Assembly (NCBI GenBank): GCA_902792495.1
Contig: CADBAC010000011.1
Span: 1-12,176 of the forward strand
Length of the DNA: 12,176 nt
From: Ruminococcus flavefaciens
Lineage (GTDB): Bacteria > Bacillota > Clostridia > Oscillospirales > Ruminococcaceae
Reading direction: 5' to 3'
The notes beneath the pieces are model-generated. The model was given only the letters and a program-made list of their open reading frames with translations. It searched no databases and was not told the origin of the DNA. Each line of letters opens with the position of its first letter. Within the stretch, counting starts at the first letter, position 1. This document shows positions 6,290 to 12,176 of the stretch, piece after piece. Both the position numbers and the translations under genes were made by a program.

Positions 6290-7174
6290 TCAGGGCTTTA
6301 TCTTTTCCAGTACGTCCGAATATTTCTCGTAATTCAGCTTCACACCGTCGTCGGTGTCGATACCGTTTTCAAGTGCGTGAGCGGACAGCTTATTGCCGAA
6401 ATCTTCCAGTTCGCCCAGCTGTTCGGCAATTCTTTTAAGCCTGCGCTTGATACGTGGTCTTTCTGTGGACGGCACTTCCATGACCAGTTCACGCAGTTCA
6501 GCCGCCTCGCTGTTAAGGCTGTCGGTGTACATTTTCAGGTATCGGTCACGGAGGATTTCAAGGTCCCGGGGAGTAAAGCGGTGCATATAGACCAGCGCTC
6601 TCAGGTGACATTTCCGCCCCGAGTCGAACATCCAGTAAATGGGGCGCTTGTGGTAGATACGGCAGTGATCGTGGAAGAAGCCGTTCATCAGGTACTTTTC
6701 GATGACCTCTTCGGGACTGCCCTCACCGCCGAGAGCATCCGCAATAAACCGCAGATTTTCGGCAAGAGTTTCGGTGCCGTAGACTTTTTCCACAAAGTCA
6801 GCGATGAGAGATGTCAGGTCGCCGCCGTAAAGCTGTCTTCCGATGGGAACAACATTGTCACTTACGGGAACAATAGTGGCGTACTTTTCCGCATCCCAAT
6901 CGCCGCCTGCGTAGCATAGTCCTTCACAGTCAAGGGAATAGCGGCCGAAAATACAGCCCACTGCATAGCTGATGAGACTTTTTATCTCACGCTGCACATC
7001 TGCTCTGCGGATAGTAACATCCTTGTCGGCAACATAAGGATCCAGCTCATCACCGAGACCGTATTTCCCGATGAAATAGCGGTTTATCTCCTCCTCTGCC
7101 TCTTTCAGCCTGTTGAAGCGTTCCTCGCATTCTATCTCCCATTCTCTGTATTTGTCACTGATAAGCCTTGCCAT
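6290..7174 (-). pseudogene. pglX: Orphan C-terminal fragment of BREX-1 methyltransferase PglX
   Basis: A 294-residue frame that closely matches the C-terminal part of PglX, the adenine methyltransferase of BREX-1 phage defence, usually about 1,200 residues. Recognisable PglX stretches, in order, are EECEERFNRLK/EEEINRYFI, GLGDELDPYV, VTIRRADVQREIKSLISYAV, GCIFGRYSLD, YAGGDWD, VVPIG, DFVEKVYG, FFHDHCRIYHKRPIYWMFDSG, LVYMHRF and DDGVKLNYEK near the end. The SAM-binding and catalytic NPPY domain is entirely absent, so it cannot methylate by itself. The frame is uninterrupted, with ATG at 7174 and gggagg just upstream (complement of 7179-7184), so it may still be made, for example as a former specificity domain. 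A frame extended to a TTG at 7204 runs into the 71-bp palindrome and is less likely. No other BREX gene (brxA, brxB, brxC, pglZ, brxL) is present. It could be a truncated relic or a repurposed standalone domain. Confidence 0.82.
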
Positions 7175-7185
7175 AAATCCTCCCT

Positions 7186-7256
7186 TTAAGGCAACACCGC
7201 ACAAAGCCCGCCTGTCGGCGCATTTTCAGCACAAGCTTTGTGCGGTGTTGCCTTAA
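7186..7256. repeat. 71-bp element with perfect 22-bp inverted arms
   Basis: Arms 7186-7207 (beginning ttaaggcaacaccgcacaaa) and 7235-7256 are exact inverted complements around a 27-nt loop that contains a small cgcc/ggcg stem (7209-7212 with 7217-7220). It lies exactly at the point where the pglX homology begins, between a strong minus-strand promoter and the fragment's ribosome binding site. No U tract follows it on either strand, so it is not an intrinsic terminator. It is probably a small palindromic insertion or dispersed repeat. In the transcript it would put a 22-bp hairpin right beside the Shine-Dalgarno. Confidence 0.8.
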
Positions 7257-7271
7257 TTGTTTATTGTATAT

Positions 7272-7300
7272 ATTTTACCATTTCTTGCAGTCGGTGTCAA
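7272..7300 (-). promoter_or_regulatory. Strong promoter for the pglX fragment/dockerin genes
   Basis: On the minus strand TTGACA (complement of 7295-7300) is followed after 17 bases by TAAAAT (complement of 7272-7277), with an extended -10 TGG before it. Transcription would begin near 7265, pass through the 71-bp palindrome and reach the ATG at 7174. Confidence 0.75.
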
Positions 7301-7383
7301 TAAAACCTCAGTTTTCATTTGTGAAAAATATTGGTCAAATATTGTTGATTGTAACTAAAAATTGTGAATATTCATTTTTTTAC

Positions 7384-7412
7384 TTGACATTTTGCACATA
7401 GTACAGTATAAT
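7384..7412 (+). promoter_or_regulatory. Perfect sigma-A promoter, divergent
   Basis: TTGACA at 7384-7389 and TATAAT at 7407-7412 are separated by exactly 17 bases. A second TATAAT overlaps at 7412-7417. Predicted start of transcription is about 7419. It is back to back with the minus-strand promoter at 7272-7300, with about 84 AT-rich bases between them. Confidence 0.85.
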
Positions 7413-7418
7413 ATAATC

Positions 7419-7538
7419 ATAGCAGAAATACAGCACCGATCAACGAAAAACGGCGCTTCTGCTGTTAAATCAAGGTGTTCATTATTTTCTATAAAAAAAT
7501 TCCGTACCGCAGTTGTTACAGATGCGGTACGGTTTTTT
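7419..7538 (+). ncRNA. Structured leader or small RNA ending in a terminator
   Basis: About 120 nt run from a perfect promoter to a strong intrinsic terminator with no start codon for a leader peptide. A long stem forms at 7421-7463: agcagaa (7421-7427) with ttctgct (7457-7463), a 5-nt bulge, then gcaccg (7433-7438) with cggcgc (7451-7456), one A-C mismatch, and a 12-nt loop. The terminator hairpin follows at 7502-7532. The next gene starts 24 bases after the T run, so this may be an attenuated 5' leader (riboswitch-like) or a free small RNA with read-through feeding the gene. It matches no riboswitch class I recognise, and I see no obvious antiterminator pairing. Confidence 0.5.
7502..7538 (+). 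terminator. Strong intrinsic terminator upstream of a membrane protein gene
   Basis: ccgtaccgca (7502-7511) pairs perfectly with tgcggtacgg (7523-7532) around an 11-nt loop and is followed by six T (7533-7538). An A-rich run precedes the hairpin, so it may also work on the minus strand. Its position between promoter and gene is what suggests attenuation. Confidence 0.85.
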
Positions 7539-7562
7539 CCGATTATTACATGGAGGGGTCGT

Positions 7563-8147
7563 ATGCTTCCAAAAAAGAACATAGGCGCAATCACCGTAAT
7601 GTCCGCTTTTCTCGGACTTGCGGCTTCAAGGCTGTGCACCGCACTGCTGTACAGTTCGGGCAGGAAACCCGATGCGGATATCGCAGGCATCACCGAAATT
7701 CTCGGAGTTGTCGGCATTGCGGAGATGCTTCTCATCATCGCCCTTGCAGTGGGATTCGGACTGATATTCATGTACAGCGAGGACAATTACAGCACCTCTC
7801 TCCTCGGCACATCGACACTGCTTGCGGTACTTTGCGTGTCGTCGAAGATACCTGTTGTCACCTCGGCACAACCCGTTATCAGTGCAGTCGGCGTAGCGAT
7901 GAATCTGTGTCTGCTTGCCATTTTCGGTATCTACGCTCTGTATTACTATAAGAGGGACATGAAAACCATGGCCGCTGTTACGGCGGCGGCAGGAGTATGG
8001 GTGTCGGTATTGTCCGTACTCATCCGTCCCATCGCAACAGATTCCGCATCACAAAGCCGTATTTTCGGTGTGTTTGCACTCATTTCCCTTATCTCGGCAA
8101 TATGCTACGGGATAGCGTTCTACTCACAGAGACAGTCATTTGAATAA
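7563..8147 (+). CDS. Six-helix integral membrane protein of unknown function
   Basis: A 194-residue protein that is almost all membrane. Hydrophobic spans lie at about residues 7-29, 46-70, 78-95, 103-127, 133-152 and 169-188, joined by short loops, with a basic YYYKRDMK loop after span four. I recognise no transporter or enzyme motif. ATG 7563 is chosen because ggaggg lies at 7552-7557 and the frame extended upstream to 7392 would start inside the promoter and read through the terminator. The gene stands alone: a terminator precedes it and another begins 5 bases after its stop. If the upstream terminator is conditional, expression of this protein is controlled by attenuation. Confidence 0.8.
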   Translation: MLPKKNIGAITVMSAFLGLAASRLCTALLYSSGRKPDADIAGITEILGVVGIAEMLLIIALAVGFGLIFMYSEDNYSTSLLGTSTLLAVLCVSSKIPVVTSAQPVISAVGVAMNLCLLAIFGIYALYYYKRDMKTMAAVTAAAGVWVSVLSVLIRPIATDSASQSRIFGVFALISLISAICYGIAFYSQRQSFE

Positions 8148-8152
8148 AATTT

Positions 8153-8179
8153 GCCCGTACAAAAAGTGCGGGCATTTTT
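8153..8179 (+). terminator. Intrinsic terminator after the membrane protein gene
   Basis: gcccgtac (8153-8160) pairs with gtgcgggc (8166-8173), one G-U pair, around a loop of five A, followed by a and five T. It separates this gene from the diguanylate cyclase operon. Confidence 0.88.
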
Positions 8180-8200
8180 ATGATTTTTAACAGAATGTTA

Positions 8201-8229
8201 TTGAATTTCAGCGAACTATATGGTATAAT
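8201..8229 (+). promoter_or_regulatory. Promoter of the diguanylate cyclase operon
   Basis: TTGAAT (8201-8206) and TATAAT (8224-8229) lie 17 bases apart, with an extended -10 TGG in front. Transcription should start near 8236, leaving a leader of about 87 nt. At its end ttgtc (8301-8305) could pair with gacaa (8317-8321), holding the ribosome binding site in the loop. Confidence 0.7.
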
Positions 8230-8322
8230 ATAATAAACTTATGACCGTACATTTTTATTTTATTTCTTCAGTTTTGCTGACATAACAGGATAAATCTTGG
8301 TTGTCCGAAGGGGGATGACAAT

Positions 8323-10257
8323 TTGAAACCACGAAGAAAGATCGCTTTGCTTACATCCTGTCCCGAAACAGGACACGGACGCAGGATCATGGAAGGCATC
8401 AGATCCCAATGCAAAAAATACAATTATGACCTTGCCGTTTTCTGCGCTCTCAGTGCTCTTAATACAGCTATGGAAGACTATACACTCGGCGAGAAGAATA
8501 TCTTCAATCTTCCGAATTTCGACCTGCTTGACGGTGTTATAGTCGATACTGCGCCTTTGCTCGACGGCCACGGTACCGATCATCTTGATGTTATCTGCGA
8601 TATGCTTAAAGCAAAATGCACTAAACCGGTGGTAGCGCTGGATATGCCTATCCACGATATACCGCTTATCAAAAACGAAAACGAGGAAGTTCTCAGGGAC
8701 ATCGTCCGCCATGTTGTCAACGTCCACGGCAAGCGGAAAGTATGCGTTATTTCGGGCGGAAAGGACAACTTCGCAGGCAGATTCAGAATGGATATCTATG
8801 TGGACGAACTTGAAAGGCTGGGCATCGAAGTTCCCGATGAATACAGGATATACAGTGATTTCTGGTACACAGGCGGAAGCCGGATCGGTCAGGAAATGGC
8901 TGACGGAAAGATACCGCTCCCCGAAGCCGTTGTCTGCGGCAATGACTACCTTGCCATAGGCCTTATCTACCGCCTTACCAAAAACGGAATAAAAGTCCCC
9001 GACGACGTTATAGTCATGGGCTATGAAGCCTCCGAGGAAGGCGCAGGCTACGATATAAGCGTTTCCTCATACGAAGTGAAGGATGCTCTGTCTGCGGCGA
9101 ACTGCGTTGACTTTCTCAGACAAAGGATAGATCCCGATCTTGAGATCGACCCGTATACGACCTCACCGCACCTTTGTCCCGGCATGAGCTGCGGTTGTCA
9201 GCCCGATTATTCACGCTCTGTTAAGGCACTGCATGACCACCTTTACTTCACCTGCCCAAACTATGCGGATGACGACCTGAAAAACAACGTTGATATCGGC
9301 CTGCTTATGGAAAGCTATATCTCCGAGGAATTTACTGCTTCCGAGACTATTGCCGACTGTATCCGCAACATCAATCTTAAAACCTATCTCATTTTCCCGT
9401 TCCTGAATTTCTACCTCTGCCTTAAAGAGGACTGGATGGATGTGCGCAGCGACATAACGGTGGGCTATCCCGAAAAGATGAAAATGGTGGCAGTGAATAC
9501 CACTGTCCATGAACTTTATTTCCACGATGAGGAACACAGCATCGTCTTTGACACAGGCCTTATGATACCTCGGCTCCATGATAACAACGACGAAGAACCG
9601 TCGGTGTATTATTTCGCTCCTGTCCATTTCAGCCGCAACACTCTCGGTTATGCGGTATTGCAGCGCAGTCTTGACGACGATCACATCCCCAATCTGGTGT
9701 TCCGCAACTGGGTGAGATTCGTCAACAATGCCCTTGAAATGGCAAGAGCCAAACAGCGTCTGCTCACTATGTCGGTGCGTGACGAGATGACGGGCGCTTT
9801 CAACAGACGAGGTATGTACATAGAAGTGGAGAAAATGCTGGATGAGTGCTCCGAAAATGATATGATATTCGTTTGCGTCATCGACATGGACAGACTCAAA
9901 TTCATCAATGACAACTACGGCCATCACGAGGGCGATTTCGGAATAAAGACTGTCAGCAGCGCCGGACTTGATGTCACGGGAAATGACGAGATATTCGTCC
10001 GTGCAGGCGGCGACGAGTTCTACATAATCGGCGTGGGAAAATATGATACCGATTCGGGAAAAGAAAGGATCAAAGAGTTCAATATAGCAATACAGCGGCT
10101 CACCGACAAAGCAGGAAAGCCTTACCCCATTACCGCAAGCGTGGGTGCGGCTATGCGAAAGGCTGAAAAAAATGTCAATCTTGAGGACCTTATCAGCCGT
10201 GCCGATGAGGAAATGTATCAGCATAAAGCCGCTAAAAAATGTCAGAGAGTATCATAA
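8323..10257 (+). CDS. LacI-like ligand-binding domain fused to a GGDEF diguanylate cyclase
   Basis: A 644-residue protein predicted to make cyclic di-GMP from two GTP in response to a ligand. Residues 5-280 resemble the periplasmic-binding/LacI-type sensor fold (GRRIMEGIRSQC, LDGVIVDT, HGKRKVCVISGG, AVVCGNDYLAIGL, PDDVIVMGYE), but there is no helix-turn-helix, signal peptide or membrane span, so it should act in the cytoplasm. A Cys-rich joint CPGMSCGC (285-292) follows. Residues 300-480 are an unassigned, possibly GAF-like, region ending in a helix. Residues 483-640 are GGDEF: DEMTGAFNRRG (487-497), metal-site D521 in DMDRLKFIND, and an intact GGDEF at 562-566. The inhibitory RxxD site is missing (Gly553, Glu556). 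Start is TTG 8323 after gaaggggg; the nearby ATG at 8315 meets a stop after three codons. It overlaps the next gene by 19 bases. Confidence 0.88.
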   Translation: MKPRRKIALLTSCPETGHGRRIMEGIRSQCKKYNYDLAVFCALSALNTAMEDYTLGEKNIFNLPNFDLLDGVIVDTAPLLDGHGTDHLDVICDMLKAKCTKPVVALDMPIHDIPLIKNENEEVLRDIVRHVVNVHGKRKVCVISGGKDNFAGRFRMDIYVDELERLGIEVPDEYRIYSDFWYTGGSRIGQEMADGKIPLPEAVVCGNDYLAIGLIYRLTKNGIKVPDDVIVMGYEASEEGAGYDISVSSYEVKDALSAANCVDFLRQRIDPDLEIDPYTTSPHLCPGMSCGCQPDYSRSVKALHDHLYFTCPNYADDDLKNNVDIGLLMESYISEEFTASETIADCIRNINLKTYLIFPFLNFYLCLKEDWMDVRSDITVGYPEKMKMVAVNTTVHELYFHDEEHSIVFDTGLMIPRLHDNNDEEPSVYYFAPVHFSRNTLGYAVLQRSLDDDHIPNLVFRNWVRFVNNALEMARAKQRLLTMSVRDEMTGAFNRRGMYIEVEKMLDECSENDMIFVCVIDMDRLKFINDNYGHHEGDFGIKTVSSAGLDVTGNDEIFVRAGGDEFYIIGVGKYDTDSGKERIKEFNIAIQRLTDKAGKPYPITASVGAAMRKAEKNVNLEDLISRADEEMYQHKAAKKCQRVS

Positions 10258-11090
10258 GGAGGTACACCGCTACGGGTATAATCAATGTAACAAACGATGT
10301 AAAACCGCTCCTCGATATCTTCACGGTGCTGAAAGAGCCTGAGCTGCTGCACTACTATGAGCCTGCCCCCGGCTTGTTCATAGCCGAGAGCCCGAAAGTC
10401 ATAGAACGTGCACTGGACGGCGGATATGAGCCGCTCGCTCTGCTGATGTGCAGAAAGGATATCGAAGGCGAAGCAAAGGGCATAGTTTCACGCTGCGGCG
10501 ATATCCCTTTGTATACAGGCGAAGACGAGGAAATAACTGCTGTAACAGGATTCAGACTTGTTCGTGGCGCTCTCTGTGCTATGCGGCGCAGGGAGCTTCC
10601 CTCTGCCGTGGAGATATGCAAAGGCAAAAAGCGCATTGCCGTTCTGGAAAATGTGGTGAATCCCACTAACATGGGCGCAATTTTCAGAAGTGCCGCCGCT
10701 CTCGGTATGGAAGCTGTAATACTCACTTCCGACTGCACCGACCCGCTCTACAGGCGCTCGTCAAGAGTCAGCATGGGCACGGTGTTTCAGGTGCCGTGGA
10801 CTATAATGAAGTGCAGGAATGAGGAATATCCCGATATTCTGCATGGTCTCGGATACAAAATGGCGGCTATGGCGCTGAAGGACAACTCTGTGGACATAGA
10901 TGATGACAGACTTAATTCAGAAGAAAAACTGGCTGTAATTATGGGAACAGAAGGTGAAGGTCTGTCTGACCACACCATAGATGCCTGCGACTATACAGTG
11001 AAGATACCAATGTATAACGGTGTGGACTCGCTTAACGTTGCGGCGGCAAGCGCTGTTGCATTCTGGCAGCTGGGCAAAAAAAGAAAATGA
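10239..11090 (+). CDS. SpoU/TrmH-family RNA 2'-O-ribose methyltransferase
   Basis: A methyltransferase of the knotted SPOUT class that moves a methyl group from SAM to a ribose 2'-OH of tRNA or rRNA; the target base is unknown. Residues 20-120 are the substrate-binding domain with YEPAPGLFIAESPKVIERAL (40-59). The three SpoU motifs are present: NVVNPTNMGAIFR (138-150), IMGTEGEGL (234-242) and KIPMYNGVDSLNVAAASA (255-272). N144 and R150 fit the catalytic positions. Length (283) is usual. The start is uncertain: ATG 10239 has no good Shine-Dalgarno and overlaps the cyclase gene, while a perfect aaggaggt (10256-10263) straddles the cyclase stop and points to the ACG at 10272. Family members usually begin about there. 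It is the second gene of the operon. Confidence 0.88.
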   Translation: MSESIIRRYTATGIINVTNDVKPLLDIFTVLKEPELLHYYEPAPGLFIAESPKVIERALDGGYEPLALLMCRKDIEGEAKGIVSRCGDIPLYTGEDEEITAVTGFRLVRGALCAMRRRELPSAVEICKGKKRIAVLENVVNPTNMGAIFRSAAALGMEAVILTSDCTDPLYRRSSRVSMGTVFQVPWTIMKCRNEEYPDILHGLGYKMAAMALKDNSVDIDDDRLNSEEKLAVIMGTEGEGLSDHTIDACDYTVKIPMYNGVDSLNVAAASAVAFWQLGKKRK

Positions 11091-11100
11091 GGAAATTCAA

Positions 11101-12084
11101 ATGAAAAAGATCAGATGGGGCATTATCGGCACAGGTAAGATAGCCCATACTTTCGCTGAGGCACTGGCAGGCACAGAGGATGCCGAACTTCTTGCAGTCG
11201 CTTCGAGGACACAGGAAAAAGCTCAGGCATTTGCCGATAAATTCGGATTTGCAAAGGCTTACGGCAGTTACAGGGAACTTGCCGAAGACAAAGACGTGGA
11301 TGTGGTCTACATCGCTACTCCCATGGCTTCACACTACGGCGACGCTAAACTTTGTATCAGCGGCGGCAGAAACGTGCTGTGCGAGAAATCGCTGGCTCTC
11401 AATACCGCACAGACCGAGGAGATTCTGGCATACGCAAAGGAAAAAGGCGTGTTCTTCATGGAGGCAATGTGGATGAAATGCCGTCCCGTTTTCCTTAAAG
11501 TCACAGAATGGATCAACAGCGGAAAGATCGGTGAGCCACGCTGTATCAAGGCGGATTTCAGCAACTACATCCCCTACGATGAAAACGACAGGCTTTACCG
11601 TCCCGACTGCGGAGGCGGCGCTCTCCTTGACCTGGGAGTTTATCCGCTGACCTTTGCTGATGCGATATTCGGCACTCCCGATGAGATCATCACCACCGCA
11701 CAGATAAGTGCCGACGGTGTGGACGTGAACAACTCCATTATCATGAAGTACAGCGACGGACGCTATGTTTCCGCCGACAACGGCTTCCAGCTCCAGCTGA
11801 GCAATAACGCACTGGTTTCGGGAACCGAGGGATTCATCACTATGGGGAACTGGTTCCACTGCACCAGCGAAGCCACACTTTTCAACAGCCGCCACGAAGA
11901 AGTTGAAAAGTTCGTCTGCGAGCCCGAAATAAATGGCTATGAATACGAGATACGTGAAGTTCACCGCTGTCTCCGTCAGGGACTGAAAGAAAGTCCCATG
12001 GTGCCTCATGCCGACACAGTAAGAGTAATGAAGCTGATGGACGAATGCCGCAGACAGTGGGGAATGAAATTCCCCGAGGAATAA
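11101..12084 (+). CDS. Gfo/Idh/MocA-family NAD(P)-dependent oxidoreductase
   Basis: A 327-residue protein of the sugar/inositol dehydrogenase superfamily. A Rossmann fold fills residues 4-120: GIIGTGKIA (7-15) binds the dinucleotide, VASRTQEKAQAFADKFG follows, and DVDVVYIATPMASHY (66-79) ends the core. The usual catalytic EKP appears as E95-K96-S97, keeping the lysine. The C-terminal sheet domain has EAMWMKCRPVF (121-131) and GGGALLDLGVYPL (171-183), the substrate-side motif. These features are nearest to the dihydrodiol/xylose dehydrogenase-like branch, but substrate and cofactor preference cannot be read off. The ATG at 11101 has a modest gagga upstream and lies 10 bases after the methyltransferase stop; a longer frame from 11020 would overlap that gene and is rejected. 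Third gene of the operon, with no functional link to its neighbours seen. Confidence 0.88.
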   Translation: MKKIRWGIIGTGKIAHTFAEALAGTEDAELLAVASRTQEKAQAFADKFGFAKAYGSYRELAEDKDVDVVYIATPMASHYGDAKLCISGGRNVLCEKSLALNTAQTEEILAYAKEKGVFFMEAMWMKCRPVFLKVTEWINSGKIGEPRCIKADFSNYIPYDENDRLYRPDCGGGALLDLGVYPLTFADAIFGTPDEIITTAQISADGVDVNNSIIMKYSDGRYVSADNGFQLQLSNNALVSGTEGFITMGNWFHCTSEATLFNSRHEEVEKFVCEPEINGYEYEIREVHRCLRQGLKESPMVPHADTVRVMKLMDECRRQWGMKFPEE

Positions 12085-12088
12085 AAAC

Positions 12089-12129
12089 GCACCATAACTG
12101 TGGTACTCATATAGCAGTTTATGCGTATT
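12089..12129 (+). repeat. Diverged copy of the repeat at 195-236 (copy B)
   Basis: Just past the oxidoreductase stop codon the sequence gcaccataactgtggtactc, then atatagcagtttatgcgtat, aligns at about 70% with the minus strand of 195-236, in the same sense relative to the preceding gene. The rest of the window (to 12176) holds a small agaag/cttct hairpin (12149-12161) and no supported gene. Confidence 0.3.
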
Positions 12130-12176
12130 ATTGAGGTAGACATTCTGAAGAAGCATCTTCTCGAATCTGTTTCCCA

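Noticed and set aside
6182..6919. 245-codon plus-strand frame opposite the PglX fragment and dockerin start
   Set aside because: It crosses two real minus-strand genes and their junction and has no recognisable motif.
6290..7174. A working BREX defence system
   Set aside because: Only the end of one BREX gene is present; none of the other BREX genes is in the window and the methyltransferase core is missing.
7392..7562. N-terminal extension of the membrane protein
   Set aside because: It would start inside the promoter and translate the terminator hairpin. The ATG at 7563 has its own ribosome binding site.
9211..10224. 337-codon minus-strand frame opposite the diguanylate cyclase
   Set aside because: The plus strand here encodes an intact GGDEF domain; the antisense frame is a shadow.
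11329..12156. 275-codon minus-strand frame opposite the oxidoreductase
   Set aside because: The plus strand encodes clear Gfo/Idh/MocA motifs over the same bases.
12121..12176. Possible start of a plus-strand gene running off the window
   Set aside because: An open stretch of 18 codons follows an ATG, but there is no Shine-Dalgarno, and it abuts a repeat-like sequence. Too little to call.
1..12176. CRISPR array, tRNA or rRNA genes
   Set aside because: No regularly spaced direct repeats, tRNA-like cloverleaf or rRNA sequence was recognised on either strand by eye.

Overview
The window looks like chromosomal DNA of a cellulosome-forming gut or rumen Ruminococcus-type Firmicute (Oscillospiraceae). 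The strongest reason is a secreted 835-residue protein that ends in a duplicated type I dockerin. Gram-positive style Shine-Dalgarno sites, several near-consensus sigma-A promoters and intrinsic terminators with U tails agree. The species is an inference.

Layout. Positions 1-257 are intergenic and full of inverted repeats, including a five-stem palindromic element. Positions 258-2366 (minus) are a two-gene signalling operon: an ECF sigma factor followed by a single-pass membrane protein with a Ser/Thr-rich linker and a large external domain, probably its anti-sigma partner and sensor. It is driven by a perfect TTGACA-17-TATAAT promoter whose spacer holds a near-perfect palindrome. Positions 2658-3170 (plus) encode a degenerate receiver-like protein and 3360-3683 (minus) a small unknown protein. 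Between these convergent genes lies a 160-bp MITE-like element with 25-bp inverted ends, and a decayed relative sits upstream of the first gene.

Positions 3769-7174 (minus) hold the dockerin protein (DUF4874/DUF4832, sugar-binding-like, Ig and dockerin domains). Just upstream is an intact reading frame for only the C-terminal quarter of a BREX-1 methyltransferase, PglX. A 71-bp element with perfect 22-bp inverted arms sits directly upstream of that fragment, next to its ribosome binding site and inside the leader of a strong promoter.

Divergent from this, at 7384, a second perfect consensus promoter makes a structured leader of about 120 nt that ends in a strong terminator, just before a six-helix membrane protein (7563-8147). 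It is either an attenuated leader or a small RNA. From 8201 a separate promoter drives a LacI-like sensor fused to a diguanylate cyclase, a SpoU/TrmH-family RNA 2'-O-methyltransferase and a Gfo/Idh/MocA oxidoreductase, tightly spaced as an operon.

I see no complete novel defence or mobile system. The points most worth following are the orphan PglX C-terminus with its palindrome, the promoter-to-terminator RNA at 7419-7538, the cytoplasmic LacI-like/GGDEF fusion, and the small-repeat families.
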